Source: JAFLCM01 sp964510955 (GTDB taxonomy: Bacteria > Planctomycetota > Phycisphaerae > Phycisphaerales > UBA1924). Taken from it: a stretch of 64,000 nucleotides of DNA. How positions within the stretch are numbered: the first letter of the stretch is position 1; each line of letters starts with the position of its first letter. Made by a program: the position numbers and the translations under genes. A model generated the notes under the pieces. It was not told the DNA's origin. It saw only the letters and a list, made by a program, of their open reading frames with translations, and did not search any database. Positions 52,706 through 62,557 of the stretch are shown piece after piece. The stretch is taken from the NCBI GenBank assembly GCA_964510955.1, contig CAZEDW010000018.1, forward strand, positions 1 to 64,000. Reading direction: 5' to 3'.

Positions 52706-52805
52706 GGAGTGGGCGGTGGGGAGTGGGGAGAGGTGATTGAGTGGTCAAGTGGTCAAGTGGTTGAGCGGATAAGCCGGCACGAGACCACCCGGCCACTCAA
52801 CCACA
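52706..52805 (-). repeat. Short-period arrays in the dnaX-ybaB spacer
   Basis: Plus-strand units are GGAGTGG, GCGGTGG, GGAGTGG and GGAGAGG (heptads), passing into GTGGTCAA, GTGGTCAA, GTGGTTGA and GCGGATAA (octads), up to 52773. A facing arm, CCACCCGGCCACTCAACCAC (52785-52804), lies just after the dnaX extension stop and is complementary to the octad array. Confidence 0.8.
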
Positions 52806-52809
52806 TCCA

Positions 52810-53468
52810 TCACCCCGGATCATCCTCAATTGAAATCAGCCTCGCATTGAACAGGTCGATGGCCTTTTTCACCAGCGGCTGCTCCATCGCCTGCTGGCGG
52901 GCGGCGGCGTCCATCGCCACGGCGCGGGCGCCGGCGGAGGGGACCGCGACAGGGGATGATCCAACTGGTGCTGGCCCCGCGGCAATTCCGGGGGCTCCGG
53001 GGGCTCCGGGGGCTCCGGGGGGGGCTCCGGGAGAACCCAGCGATCCGGGGGGGCTTCCGGCGGGCGCGTCTTCCAGCAGCCGGGCCGACAGGTTCATCCC
53101 GCTGGCCTTGCTCAGCAGGCCGGCGAGCCACGTCACCTTGCCGCGGGCGATGGCGGCCTTGGCGGCGTCGGTCACCACCACCTCCGCCACGTTGCCCCTC
53201 ACCGCCTTCAGCTCGAACAGCTCGACGATGCCCGACTGGGCGGCGCTGCCGGCGACCAGCCCGAGGACCTTCGACCACAGTTCCGCCGGCGCGCCAACCG
53301 GCGCGTCGACACCATCGGTGCCATCGATCGCATCGGTCCCATCCCTCGCCGCGCCAGGGTGCGCATGGGATTGTGGTTGTGGGCGTGCCGGGGGGGCCGG
53401 GGGGGCCGGGGGGGCTGGTGTGGGTTCGGGCGGGGGCGCTGGAACCGCCGTCGGTGCGCCCGCCGCCG

Positions 53469-53481
<13 letters not shown>
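52810..53481 (-). CDS. dnaX: dnaX -1-frame extension (tau C-terminal region)
   Basis: After the A7 run, the -1 frame continues for 221 codons to a TGA at 52810. It encodes a Pro-rich linker, then WSKVLGLVAGSAAQSGIVEL, VRGNVAEVVVTDAAKAAIAR and the end VKKAIDLFNARLISIEDDPG. This is the character expected of the tau C-terminus that binds the polymerase core and helicase. A Gly-Ala-Pro triplet tandem repeat (about 53000-53045, nine-nt units) lies in the linker. It lacks a credible start of its own and belongs with dnaX through the frameshift site. The whole shifted product would be about 605 residues. Confidence 0.8.
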
Positions 53482-54626
<1,145 letters not shown>

Positions 54627-54776
54627 GGGGGAGGGGATGGTACCCGGTCGGGGGGCGCGGGCCGCACGCTCTCGGGCTCTGTTCGGGCAGCGTCGGGGGC
54701 GATCTCCAGATGCCAGAATCCGGCCCGTCGCGCGTCTGTCAAGGAGTTGGCCAAGCCGGCCACACGGGAGACCGCC

Positions 54777-56099
54777 ATGCCCAACCGCCGTATTCCAGCC
54801 CTGCTGCTGATCGCCGGTGCCGCTTTCGCACCTTCCGCCCAGCCGGCGTTCGCCGAAGCGGTATCTCCCCAACAGCAAGGCCTGCAGAGCCAGTCGCTCG
54901 CGCCGCTCCCCGACTCGCCCGAAGCCGTCCGCGCCCTCGGCCCCGAGGGTCTGCGCCGTTTCATGGAACTGCACGCCTCGGAGATCAGCTCCGCCAAGTC
55001 ACACGCCTCGATGAACGGCAAGGCCACGCCCGACGAGCGGCGGCTGTTCGACACCATCGACCACATCGCCGCCCAGAAGGACGCGGCGTGGTCCGGGCTG
55101 TACTGGTACACCGATCTCGACGCCGCCAAGCAGGCCGCGACGGCCCAGCACAAACCGATCCTCTCGCTGCGCCTGCTCGGCAGGCTCGACGAGACGTTCT
55201 CGTGCGCCAACAGCCGGCTCTTCCGCGCGGTGCTCTACGCCAACTCCGATGTGTCGCGGCTCCTGCGCGATCGCTTCATCCTCCACTGGTCCAGCGAGCG
55301 CCCCGTGCCGCTGGTCACCATCGACTACGGCGACGGTCGGAAGCTCGTCCGCACCCTGACGGGCAACAGCATCCACTATGTGCTTGCACCCGATGGCTCG
55401 GTCGTGGACGTGATCCCCGGCCTGTGCGGGCCGCGGGCCTTCTCGGCGCAGTTGAGCGCAGCGGAGGCGTTCGCGGAGTCGCTCGCCAGCACCGATCCAT
55501 CCAGCGCCGGCGCAGCACGGCTGAGGTACTGCAACGATCAGTTGTCCGCCGCGAACGCCCTGCGACTGTCGATCGGGATGCTCCCGATCGCCCCCCGAAA
55601 GCTCGACGCGCCAGCGGCCCCGGGGGCAGTGCCCGCCGCCCAGGCCGCGGTCCGTGTGGTGTCCAAAAGCTCGATGGAGCGCCCCATGCTCATGGCGGTG
55701 ACCGGAACGACCGCCAAGCCGGATGTGGACTGGAAGTCGCTCGCCTCGGCCGTCGGGCTGCGCGAGACGTTCGACCTCGACAGCCGTGAACTGATGGAGT
55801 TCCATTGGCCCGCAATTCGTTGGGAACGCAACGGCGTCGGCCTCTCCGACGGCACCGGCATCGGGGCTGCGCTGAACCAGGACCTCACCGCCGACACGCT
55901 GCTGTCGCGGGCGTCGCTCCGCCCGACCATTCTCGCGTGGCTCATCGCCGACCCGGCGCTGGCGGCCGACTGGCCCCGCCTGAACCAGCGGGTGTACGCC
56001 GAGGCGTTTCTCACGCCCGCGAGCGACCCGTGGCTCGGGCTGAGCAACAACACGGTCTATGACGGGCTCCCAAGATCGGAGTCGGTGCGGGAGCGCTAG
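54777..56099 (+). CDS. Exported protein with thioredoxin-like domain
   Basis: The ATG at 54777 begins a 440-residue product with a signal peptide (IPALLLIAGAAFAPSAQPAFA). Residues about 85-225 resemble a thioredoxin-fold protein of the type that handles short co-catalytic motifs: LYWYTDLDAAKQAATAQHKP, ILSLRLLGRLDETFSCANSR and DVSRLLRDRFILHWSS. The pair of Cys in FSCANS is a CxxS, not CxxC, so classical redox activity is doubtful. The C-terminal half is not recognised. It diverges from dnaX over about 150 nt. Confidence 0.7.
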   Translation: MPNRRIPALLLIAGAAFAPSAQPAFAEAVSPQQQGLQSQSLAPLPDSPEAVRALGPEGLRRFMELHASEISSAKSHASMNGKATPDERRLFDTIDHIAAQKDAAWSGLYWYTDLDAAKQAATAQHKPILSLRLLGRLDETFSCANSRLFRAVLYANSDVSRLLRDRFILHWSSERPVPLVTIDYGDGRKLVRTLTGNSIHYVLAPDGSVVDVIPGLCGPRAFSAQLSAAEAFAESLASTDPSSAGAARLRYCNDQLSAANALRLSIGMLPIAPRKLDAPAAPGAVPAAQAAVRVVSKSSMERPMLMAVTGTTAKPDVDWKSLASAVGLRETFDLDSRELMEFHWPAIRWERNGVGLSDGTGIGAALNQDLTADTLLSRASLRPTILAWLIADPALAADWPRLNQRVYAEAFLTPASDPWLGLSNNTVYDGLPRSESVRER

Positions 56100-56140
56100 G
56101 CACGGCACCGGGAACTGAGCCCACGGAACGCGACGGACTT

Positions 56141-56185
56141 GTCAAGGGTGCCAACTACTGACACCCGGGGGTTGGCAACCTTGAC
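56141..56185. terminator. Stem-loop after the thioredoxin-like gene
   Basis: The arms GTCAAGGGTGCCAAC (56141-56155) and GTTGGCAACCTTGAC (56171-56185) differ at one position. The core GGGTGCCAAC/GTTGGCA is shared with the stem-loops at 49486 and 52257, and again it lies between convergent genes. Confidence 0.78.
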
Positions 56186-56237
56186 ATCTCACCCACCCGG
56201 AGGGGGTCGCCACACCCCGCCACACCCACCGTCACAC

Positions 56238-57671
56238 TCACCCCTCGCTCGGCGCCCCCAGCCTCGGCCTCGTCTCGATCATCGGCGGCTCCGGCAGCTC
56301 CCTGGCGCTCCGCGCCTCAAGCTCTTCAAACCGGCGCAGCGTCGGCATGATCCGCCGGTCCAGCGACGCCTGGAAGTCGTTGTACTTGTCCACCGCGCCG
56401 GCGAGCGACTCGCCCAGTTTCGTCGCGTGCCCCAGCACCACCGCCACGCGCTCGTGCAGCTCGCGCCCCAGCCGGATCAGCTCCTCGGCCCGCTCGGCCA
56501 CGCGCTGCTCGCGCCAGCCCACGTACACCGCCCGCAAGAGGCCGATCAGCGTCGACGGGCTGGCGAGGATCACCCGCTGGGCCGCGGCGTGGTCGAGCAA
56601 ATCCGGGCGGCGCGACAGCGCGCCGTCGATGAACTGGTCGCCCGGGATGAACATCACCACAAAGTCCGGCGAGCCCTCGAAGCGGCTCCAGTAGCCCTTC
56701 TTGCCCAGCGCCGATGCCTGGTCGCTCACGTGCCGGGCGAAGCGGTCGAGGTGGGCGGCGCGGTCGGGCTCGGTCGGGGCCTCGAGCGCCTCAAGGTAGG
56801 CCTCGATGTTGGTCTTGGCGTCCACCACGATGGTCCGCTCGTTGGGCAGGCGGACGATCAGGTCCGGGCGGAGCGGGTCGCCGTCGGGGCCCGTCGTGTT
56901 CTCCTGCTCGCTGAAGTCGCACCAGTCGCGCATGCCCGCGAGTTCGACGACGCGCCGGAGCTGCAGCTCGCCCCAGCGCCCGCGCACGTGCGGCTTGCGC
57001 AGCGCCTGGGTGAGGTTGGCGGTCTCGCGCCGGAGCTGCTCGGCCCCCGCCGCCACCTGCTGCACCTGCTCGCTGATGCGGGCCGACGACGCGGCGCGGT
57101 CTTGCTGGAGCTGCTCGATCGCCCCGCCGGTCTTCTTCAGGCTCTCGGCGATGGGGCCGACAAGCGCCTCGACCGCCTTGCGGCTCAGCTCTCGCTCGCG
57201 GGTCTGGCGCTCGGCATCGTCCTTGAGCTTGCTCTCGGTCAGGCGCAGCAGGTGCTCGGCGGACTGCTTCAGCGCCTCGCCCGCGTGAGACTTGATCACC
57301 GCCTCGAACTGGCGGCGCATCTCGACGATCTCGGCGGCGACGCGCTCGCGGTACTCCGCCGAGGTCCGGCGCTCGGCCGAGAGGCGCTCCTCGTACTGAG
57401 CGGCCAGGGCGCTCAGCGCCTCCTCGTGGCGGGCCTCGCTCTGCGCGATGCGCTCGCCGAGGCGGGCCGCCTCGGCCTGGGCGCTGCTCAGCAGCTCGAC
57501 CGACCGGCGCGCGGACGATTCAAACTCCGCCAGCCGTGCCGCGTCGGCCTGCTGCTGCGCGCGGGCAGCCTGAAGCTCCGCCACGCCCCGGGCCCGCGCG
57601 ACGAGCAGCGCCACCGCCGCCCCGGCGGCGACCACAAGCAGAACCAGCAGCACCCACGCGATCGCGGTCAT
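56238..57671 (-). CDS. rmuC: DNA recombination protein RmuC
   Basis: The 477-residue product has a membrane-anchoring N-terminal helix (AIAWVLLVLLVVAAGAAVAL), a long coiled coil (about 30-210, KQSAEHLLRLTESKLKDDAE) and a C-terminal nuclease-like domain with GRWGELQLRRVVELAGM, DLIVRLPNERTIVVDAKTN and FVVMFIPGDQFIDGAL. RmuC restrains inversion between short repeats. The gene is in the order murJ then rmuC on the same strand, with a repeat-containing spacer between them. Confidence 0.93.
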   Translation of the reverse strand: MTAIAWVLLVLLVVAAGAAVALLVARARGVAELQAARAQQQADAARLAEFESSARRSVELLSSAQAEAARLGERIAQSEARHEEALSALAAQYEERLSAERRTSAEYRERVAAEIVEMRRQFEAVIKSHAGEALKQSAEHLLRLTESKLKDDAERQTRERELSRKAVEALVGPIAESLKKTGGAIEQLQQDRAASSARISEQVQQVAAGAEQLRRETANLTQALRKPHVRGRWGELQLRRVVELAGMRDWCDFSEQENTTGPDGDPLRPDLIVRLPNERTIVVDAKTNIEAYLEALEAPTEPDRAAHLDRFARHVSDQASALGKKGYWSRFEGSPDFVVMFIPGDQFIDGALSRRPDLLDHAAAQRVILASPSTLIGLLRAVYVGWREQRVAERAEELIRLGRELHERVAVVLGHATKLGESLAGAVDKYNDFQASLDRRIMPTLRRFEELEARSARELPEPPMIETRPRLGAPSEG

Positions 57672-57700
57672 GAGCGAAGTCTAGAGCGACCCCATGGAGA

Positions 57701-57777
57701 CCACGGAATCCACGGAAAAAAGCGCGGATGAACACAACCCAATAGCTCCAATCCGGGTTCATCCGTGCCATCCGTGG
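57701..57777 (-). repeat. Inverted CACGGAT arms in the murJ-rmuC spacer
   Basis: In gene direction, after the murJ stop come CCACGGAT, GGCACGGAT and GAACCC. Before the rmuC start come GTTCATCCGCG, TTTTCCGTGG and ATTCCGTGG. The two arms are complementary with a few extra bases. The plan matches the other spacers (arm after the stop, complementary arm before the start), but with a CCGTG-type unit. Confidence 0.7.
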
Positions 57778-57803
57778 CGACTCCCGCTCCTGCTCACCCC
57801 CAC

Positions 57804-59585
57804 TCACCCAAAGTCCGCGGCCCCCGCCCCCCCCGCGTTGCGTTCCAGCAGCCACTTGAGTTCCTCGCGCTTGGTCAGCACCGCGAAGGCGCTGAACACG
57901 CCCACGCCGATCATCGTGTCGCGGGCCAGGGCCAGCGCCCGGTCGAGCCAGCGGGCGTCGTCGGCGAGCGGCCAGACCAGTTGGGCCCCGATCAGCACCG
58001 CGCCCATCATCACGCTGCCCAGCAGGATCATCGAGACGCCACGCATCGTCTCGGCATTGAACAGGCGGCCCTCGTCCGGCCCCAGGCGGCGCGAGGCCAG
58101 CCGCCCAAGCAGCAGGCACTGCGCGGTGGCGGTGATCGCCGTCGCCCACGCCAGCCCCGCCTCGGCGAGCGGCCAGATCAGCACCAGGTTCAGCACCACG
58201 TTGGCCCCGATGGTGCCCAGGCTCACCTTCATGGGCAGCTTGGTGTCGCCCGAGGCGTAGAACGCCCGCGTGAACACGTGCGTGAGCGAGTACGCCCACA
58301 CCGCCATCGAATAACCCATCAGCACCTGCGCCACGCGGACCACCTCGCCCGCCTTGCCCGCCTCGCTGCTGAACACCACGGCGCAGAGGTTGCGGCCCAC
58401 GACGATCAGCCCGACCGTCGCGGGCACGCCGATGAAAAGGCTGAGCCGGACGCCGTGACGCATCGTCTCGGTGAACCCGGGCTTGTTGCCCCACGCGCGG
58501 GCCAGCGCCGGGAACACCGCCGTCGCCACCGCGATGCCGAAGACGCCCAGCGGGAACTGGTACAGCCGCGAGGCGTACGAGAGCACCGCGTTGCCCCCCG
58601 CGCTCACCGGGTACGCCGCTCCCCACGGCAGCGTCGGCCCGAACGTCACCGGGTACCCCGCGATGATCTGGTCGGCGATGATGCCGAGCTGCAGCGAGCC
58701 CATGGCGATGGTCACCGGGACGAACCGCTTCATCATGCGGGCGAAGCTGTCCTTCACCCGCGAGACCGCCCGCGTCCACTGCACCACGCCGCGCAGCCCC
58801 CACAGGCACCACAACAACTGCACGACCCCCGAGAGCGTGACGCTGATCGACACCGCCATCGCCCCGGTGCGCAGGGGCACTCCCGCGCGCCACGCCCACA
58901 GGTTGGCCGCGATCATGCAGCCGTTGAACAGAATCGGCGCCGCCCCTGGCGCCACGAACCGCCCGTTGGTCTGCAGGATGCCGCCCAGCACCGCCGTCGC
59001 GCACACCAGCGGCATGTACGGCAGCATGACCATCGTGAACACGACCGCGTCCCGCCCCGGCGCCTCGGGTCCCATGGCGTCCAGCACCAGCCACAGCGCG
59101 ACCTCCCCCAGCACCACCAAGAGCCCCGCACCGGCGATCAGCACACCCATTGTCAACGACGCGAGCCTGTCCGCGGCCGCCTTGTCAGCCTTGAGCAGGG
59201 CCGTGTACTCCGGGATGAACGCCGCCGTCAGCGCCCCCTCGCCGAACAGCCGCCGGAACGTGTTGGGGATCACGAACGCGACGTTGAACGCCGACCACAC
59301 CGGCGCGGTCCCGAACGCCTTGAACGCGATCGACTCACGCACCAGCCCCGCGAGCCGGCTGATGAATGTCAGCGCGGCGATGATCCGCACATAGCCCGCG
59401 AAACCGGTGCGCAGCGGCTCAGGCTTAGACCCGCCCGCCGCCGGAGCCTCCGGCCCGGTCGGACTCGCCAGCGGCTCGCCGCTCTCGGGCGCCGGGCCCG
59501 GCGCTGGCAGGTCGACCCGCTCGGCGTCGAGCACGCCCTGGGGGCGCTCGATCTCGTAGGGTGGATGGACAGGGTCGCCGGTCAT
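57804..59585 (-). CDS. murJ: Lipid II flippase MurJ
   Basis: The 593-residue product has about 14 hydrophobic segments in a MATE-like arrangement. Starting near residue 65 it reads IAALTFISRLAGLVRESIAF, then FVIPNTFRRLFGEGALTAAF and, later, GAAYPVSAGGNAVLSYASRL. These are the signature MviN/MurJ segments with the central charged residues. It flips lipid II across the inner membrane. An N-terminal extension of about 57 residues rich in Pro and Ala precedes the first helix. It lies in a run with a VanZ-like and a ParA-like gene, all minus strand. Confidence 0.95.
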   Translation of the reverse strand: MTGDPVHPPYEIERPQGVLDAERVDLPAPGPAPESGEPLASPTGPEAPAAGGSKPEPLRTGFAGYVRIIAALTFISRLAGLVRESIAFKAFGTAPVWSAFNVAFVIPNTFRRLFGEGALTAAFIPEYTALLKADKAAADRLASLTMGVLIAGAGLLVVLGEVALWLVLDAMGPEAPGRDAVVFTMVMLPYMPLVCATAVLGGILQTNGRFVAPGAAPILFNGCMIAANLWAWRAGVPLRTGAMAVSISVTLSGVVQLLWCLWGLRGVVQWTRAVSRVKDSFARMMKRFVPVTIAMGSLQLGIIADQIIAGYPVTFGPTLPWGAAYPVSAGGNAVLSYASRLYQFPLGVFGIAVATAVFPALARAWGNKPGFTETMRHGVRLSLFIGVPATVGLIVVGRNLCAVVFSSEAGKAGEVVRVAQVLMGYSMAVWAYSLTHVFTRAFYASGDTKLPMKVSLGTIGANVVLNLVLIWPLAEAGLAWATAITATAQCLLLGRLASRRLGPDEGRLFNAETMRGVSMILLGSVMMGAVLIGAQLVWPLADDARWLDRALALARDTMIGVGVFSAFAVLTKREELKWLLERNAGGAGAADFG

Positions 59586-59622
59586 GGGTTGTCGAGACCC
59601 CCGGAACGGCCGGGGCGGGTCA

Positions 59623-60045
59623 TCATCGGTTCAACGGCGAACGCCGGTCGAATGCGGCGCGGAGCCACATGGCGATCAGCGTCCCCAGCAGCACCCCGAA
59701 CTCGTTGAACATCATGTCGTCCCAGTCAAAGTGCCGGCGAACCAGCGGGATCAACTGCAGAGCCTCGTCGATCGCGACGTAGCACGCGGCGGTGAAGTGT
59801 GTCAGCGCTACGGCCCGCCACGAGCGCCGGTCACCCCACAAGCCGCTCAGGAACAGCAGCACCGTCCAGGTCCCGCAGATGCTCAGGTGCACCGCCAGGT
59901 CCGGGCGACCCGGCATCGGCAGCGCCAGGTTGGGCCAGTGGGTCGCCAGAAAGTGCGCCGGGGCATACACAACGAACACGCGCAGCATGACGCGCGAGTC
60001 GCCAAGGAAGGCCAGCGGACCGCGTTGGGGCTGTGGGTCCGGCAA
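59623..60045 (-). CDS. VanZ-like membrane protein
   Basis: The 140-residue product begins at a TTG at 60045, three nt after the ParA-like stop. It has about four hydrophobic segments and a VanZ-type C-terminus: AIDEALQLIPLVRRHFDWDD, then MMFNEFGVLLGTLIAMWL. VanZ-type proteins give low-level teicoplanin resistance in some species. Here, with murJ, a cell-envelope role is plausible but not shown. Coupling to the ParA-like gene is likely from the spacing. Confidence 0.85.
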   Translation of the reverse strand: MPDPQPQRGPLAFLGDSRVMLRVFVVYAPAHFLATHWPNLALPMPGRPDLAVHLSICGTWTVLLFLSGLWGDRRSWRAVALTHFTAACYVAIDEALQLIPLVRRHFDWDDMMFNEFGVLLGTLIAMWLRAAFDRRSPLNR

Positions 60046-60048
60046 GGC

Positions 60049-60981
60049 TCACGCCTGGGTCGCCGCGGGCGCTGGCGCCGGGACGGTCGCAGACGGAGCG
60101 ACCGGGCGCGTCACGACCGTCGGCTTGGGCTTGGCGGGCTTCTTCACCTCCGCGTCCGGCGCGGGCGACGGCGCCACCAGCGCGTCCCACTCCTTGATGA
60201 GCTCGTCGCCGAGCGCCAGGTAGTCCGCCGCCCCCGTTGAGTCCGGCGCGTACTCGAAGATGGTCTGCCCGAAGCTCGGGCTCTCGGCGAGCTTGATGCT
60301 TCGGCGCACCGCCGGTCGGTAAACGCGGGCGGCCCACCACGGCGCCCCGCTCTGGCGCGAGCCTTCGAAGAACTTCTCCAGGTCCGCCACCACCTCGCGG
60401 GCATGCCTGGTGTTCTCGTCGTGGCTGCACAGCACCACGCCCGAGACCTTCAGCCTGGGGTTCACCTCGCAGGCCACCAGGGACACGGTCTCCAGCAGCT
60501 TGCTCACGCCCTGCAGCGCCAGGAAGTGCGCCTGCATCGGCATTACCACCTCGCGGGCCGCGGCCAGCGCGTTGAGCGTCAGGACCCCCAGCGAAGGCGG
60601 GCAGTCGATCAGCACGAACTCGTACGCGCCCTTCAACGGCTCCAGCGCCCGCGCCAGCCGCTGGTTGCGGTCACCCTGCCCGGTCAGCTCCGTCTCCGCC
60701 GCCGCCAGGCCGACCTCGGCCGGCAGCAGCGAGAGGTTCGGACGCACCGCGCCCACGAGGGCGTCGACGGCGTCCAGCGACGGGTCGAGCAGAACGTCGT
60801 ACACGCTGAGATCCAGCGACGCCGGATCGCTCCCGAGGAAGATTGTCGAGTGGGCCTGCGGGTCGAGGTCCACCACGAGCACCGAGCGTCCGCGCGACGC
60901 GATGGCGGCGCCGAGGTTGACCACCGTGGTCGTCTTGCCCACCCCCCCCTTCTGGTTCATGAAGGCGATAACGCGGGACAC
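60049..60981 (-). CDS. ParA family ATPase
   Basis: The GTG at 60981 gives the usual ParA opening SRVIAFMNQKGGVGKTTTVV with the deviant Walker A; an ATG at 61068 would add 29 basic residues without a ribosome binding site. Other ParA features follow: DLDPQAHSTIFLG (Walker A' Asp), VLIDCPPSLGVLTLNAL and PMQAHFLALQGVSKLLETV. The last 40 residues are Pro/Ala/Val-rich. Partner ParB and parS are not visible. It is in an operon-like run with the VanZ-like and murJ genes, so it may position envelope machinery or act in chromosome segregation. Confidence 0.9.
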   Translation of the reverse strand: MSRVIAFMNQKGGVGKTTTVVNLGAAIASRGRSVLVVDLDPQAHSTIFLGSDPASLDLSVYDVLLDPSLDAVDALVGAVRPNLSLLPAEVGLAAAETELTGQGDRNQRLARALEPLKGAYEFVLIDCPPSLGVLTLNALAAAREVVMPMQAHFLALQGVSKLLETVSLVACEVNPRLKVSGVVLCSHDENTRHAREVVADLEKFFEGSRQSGAPWWAARVYRPAVRRSIKLAESPSFGQTIFEYAPDSTGAADYLALGDELIKEWDALVAPSPAPDAEVKKPAKPKPTVVTRPVAPSATVPAPAPAATQA

Positions 60982-61262
60982 GGCGTGCCCGCCCCCTCCC
61001 CGGGGAGCTGGGGCACGTTTTCGGTCGCGCCGGGCGCCATCCTGGCGGTGTGACGATCCCTCATTCATCGGCCCGAAGTGTAACACGCTCCGGACCCCAA
61101 ACACCCCTGGACTCCGAGCCGATTGAAATCCCCGAGCCACGGGGTACCCCCGAGGCCGGCGGCCATGGATGCCGACCCCGTCTGTCATCCGTGCCCCGGC
61201 AGGCGGCCGCCCGCCCTGCCCAGCGAGCGCTCGTGCAGCTGCCTCGCCCGAGGAGGTTCGCC

Positions 61263-62501
61263 TTGAAGGTCCGCCAGGAACTCACCGCGCGCGAAGTCGA
61301 TGAGCTTCATCAATCGCTTTCGCGTCGCCTGGGCGATACTTCGGTCCCCACGCTCCCGCAGGTCGCCGTCAAGATCGTCGAGCTGATCGGGAACCCTAAC
61401 GCCACGCTGAACCAGTTCGCGTCTGTGATTCAGAGCGACCAGGCCCTCACCGGGCGCCTGCTCCGTCTGGCCAACTCGGCGATGTTCGCTCAGCGCCAGC
61501 CCGTCACCACGCTGCAGCGCGCCATGGTGCTCATGGGCCTGGACAAGCTCAAGGCCATCAGCCTGGGCTTCCACCTGTCCAAGGTCATGGTCGCCGATGA
61601 CGGGCCGTTCTCGCTCAAGCGCCAGTGGACCCAGTCGCTCTACCGCGCCTGGCTGGCGCTCCACATGGCGGAGGTGCTCGACAAGAAGGTCTCGGGCGAG
61701 GCGTTCATCGTCGGGATGCTGGCCGACTGCGGCATGTCCGCGATGATGAAGTTGACGGGCGATCAGTATCTGAAGGTCGTCAACCCCAAAGACCCGCCCT
61801 CGCGCCAGTTCCTCAGCGAGCTCCGCGGGCTCGAGCTCACGCACGTCGACGCTTCGATGGTCCTGTGCCGAATGTGGAAGCTGCCGGCGCTGCTGGCCAA
61901 GCCCATCGCCCTGCACCACACCCCGGCCCAGTCGGTCTCCAGGCTCGACCCCGCCAGCATCCTGCACGCGGTCGCCTACTACGTCGGCACCATCCCCCTC
62001 GACGGCGACGCCAGCCCGCTCGGAGAGATCCATCTCCCGCAGGTCGCCGAGCGCCTCTTCGAACTCGACGCCGAGGGCGTCAGCGCCGTGCTGCGCACGG
62101 CAGCGAACAGCTTCAAGGCCACCCGCGAGCTCTTCGCCCACATGATCGACTCGCAGCTCTCGGTCGACGCCATCGTGGCAACCGCAAACCAGTACACGAT
62201 CGAGAGCGACGGCGACGAGGTCGCCGAGGCCGAGGCCACCTCGGAATCGCTGCCCCAGGCCGGGCGAACCCCGGGGGTCGGGGCGCTCCGGGCCGCCGGG
62301 ATGATCTTCGAGTTCGAGCGCGCCAAGGACCGGCTCGTCACCGCGATCATCTCCGACGCCGATGGGAACCGGCTGGTGTCGGAGGAAATCGACACGCGCA
62401 AGCACGATGACCAGAGCATCCGGCAACTGCTGCTGCTCGACGACGCCAACCCGCGCGACGCCGAGCAGGTGCTCCGGCGGATCAAGAACCTCGCGGCATG
62501 A
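61263..62501 (+). CDS. HDOD domain protein
   Basis: The TTG at 61263 follows GAGGAGG by six nt and is the best start of a 412-residue product. The HDOD domain (about residues 25-225) shows SVPTLPQVAVKIVELIGNPN, SDQALTGRLLRLANSAMFAQ, RAMVLMGLDKLKAISLGFHL and LADCGMSAMMKLT. HDOD domains lack the metal-binding HD residues and usually regulate by binding partners. The C-terminal half is acidic and unrecognised (EFERAKDRLVTAIISDADGN). It has a bidirectional terminator after it. Confidence 0.9.
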   Translation: MKVRQELTAREVDELHQSLSRRLGDTSVPTLPQVAVKIVELIGNPNATLNQFASVIQSDQALTGRLLRLANSAMFAQRQPVTTLQRAMVLMGLDKLKAISLGFHLSKVMVADDGPFSLKRQWTQSLYRAWLALHMAEVLDKKVSGEAFIVGMLADCGMSAMMKLTGDQYLKVVNPKDPPSRQFLSELRGLELTHVDASMVLCRMWKLPALLAKPIALHHTPAQSVSRLDPASILHAVAYYVGTIPLDGDASPLGEIHLPQVAERLFELDAEGVSAVLRTAANSFKATRELFAHMIDSQLSVDAIVATANQYTIESDGDEVAEAEATSESLPQAGRTPGVGALRAAGMIFEFERAKDRLVTAIISDADGNRLVSEEIDTRKHDDQSIRQLLLLDDANPRDAEQVLRRIKNLAA

Positions 62502-62540
62502 AAAAACCCACGGGTCCCGTGGGTCCTGTGGGTCGGGTTT
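62501..62540. terminator. Bidirectional terminator after the HDOD gene
   Basis: The run AAAAAA, then ACCCACGG/CCGTGGGT (62506-62524, 3-nt loop), is followed by GGGTTTTCTT. The A run and T run flank the GC stem, so it can work for both convergent genes. Confidence 0.82.
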
Positions 62541-62557
62541 TCTTGTGAGCGGGGCGC

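Noticed and set aside
52980..53045. Collagen-like gene from GAP repeats
   Set aside because: The Gly-Ala-Pro units are part of the dnaX tau linker and are produced by a nine-nt tandem repeat; there is no separate collagen-type gene.
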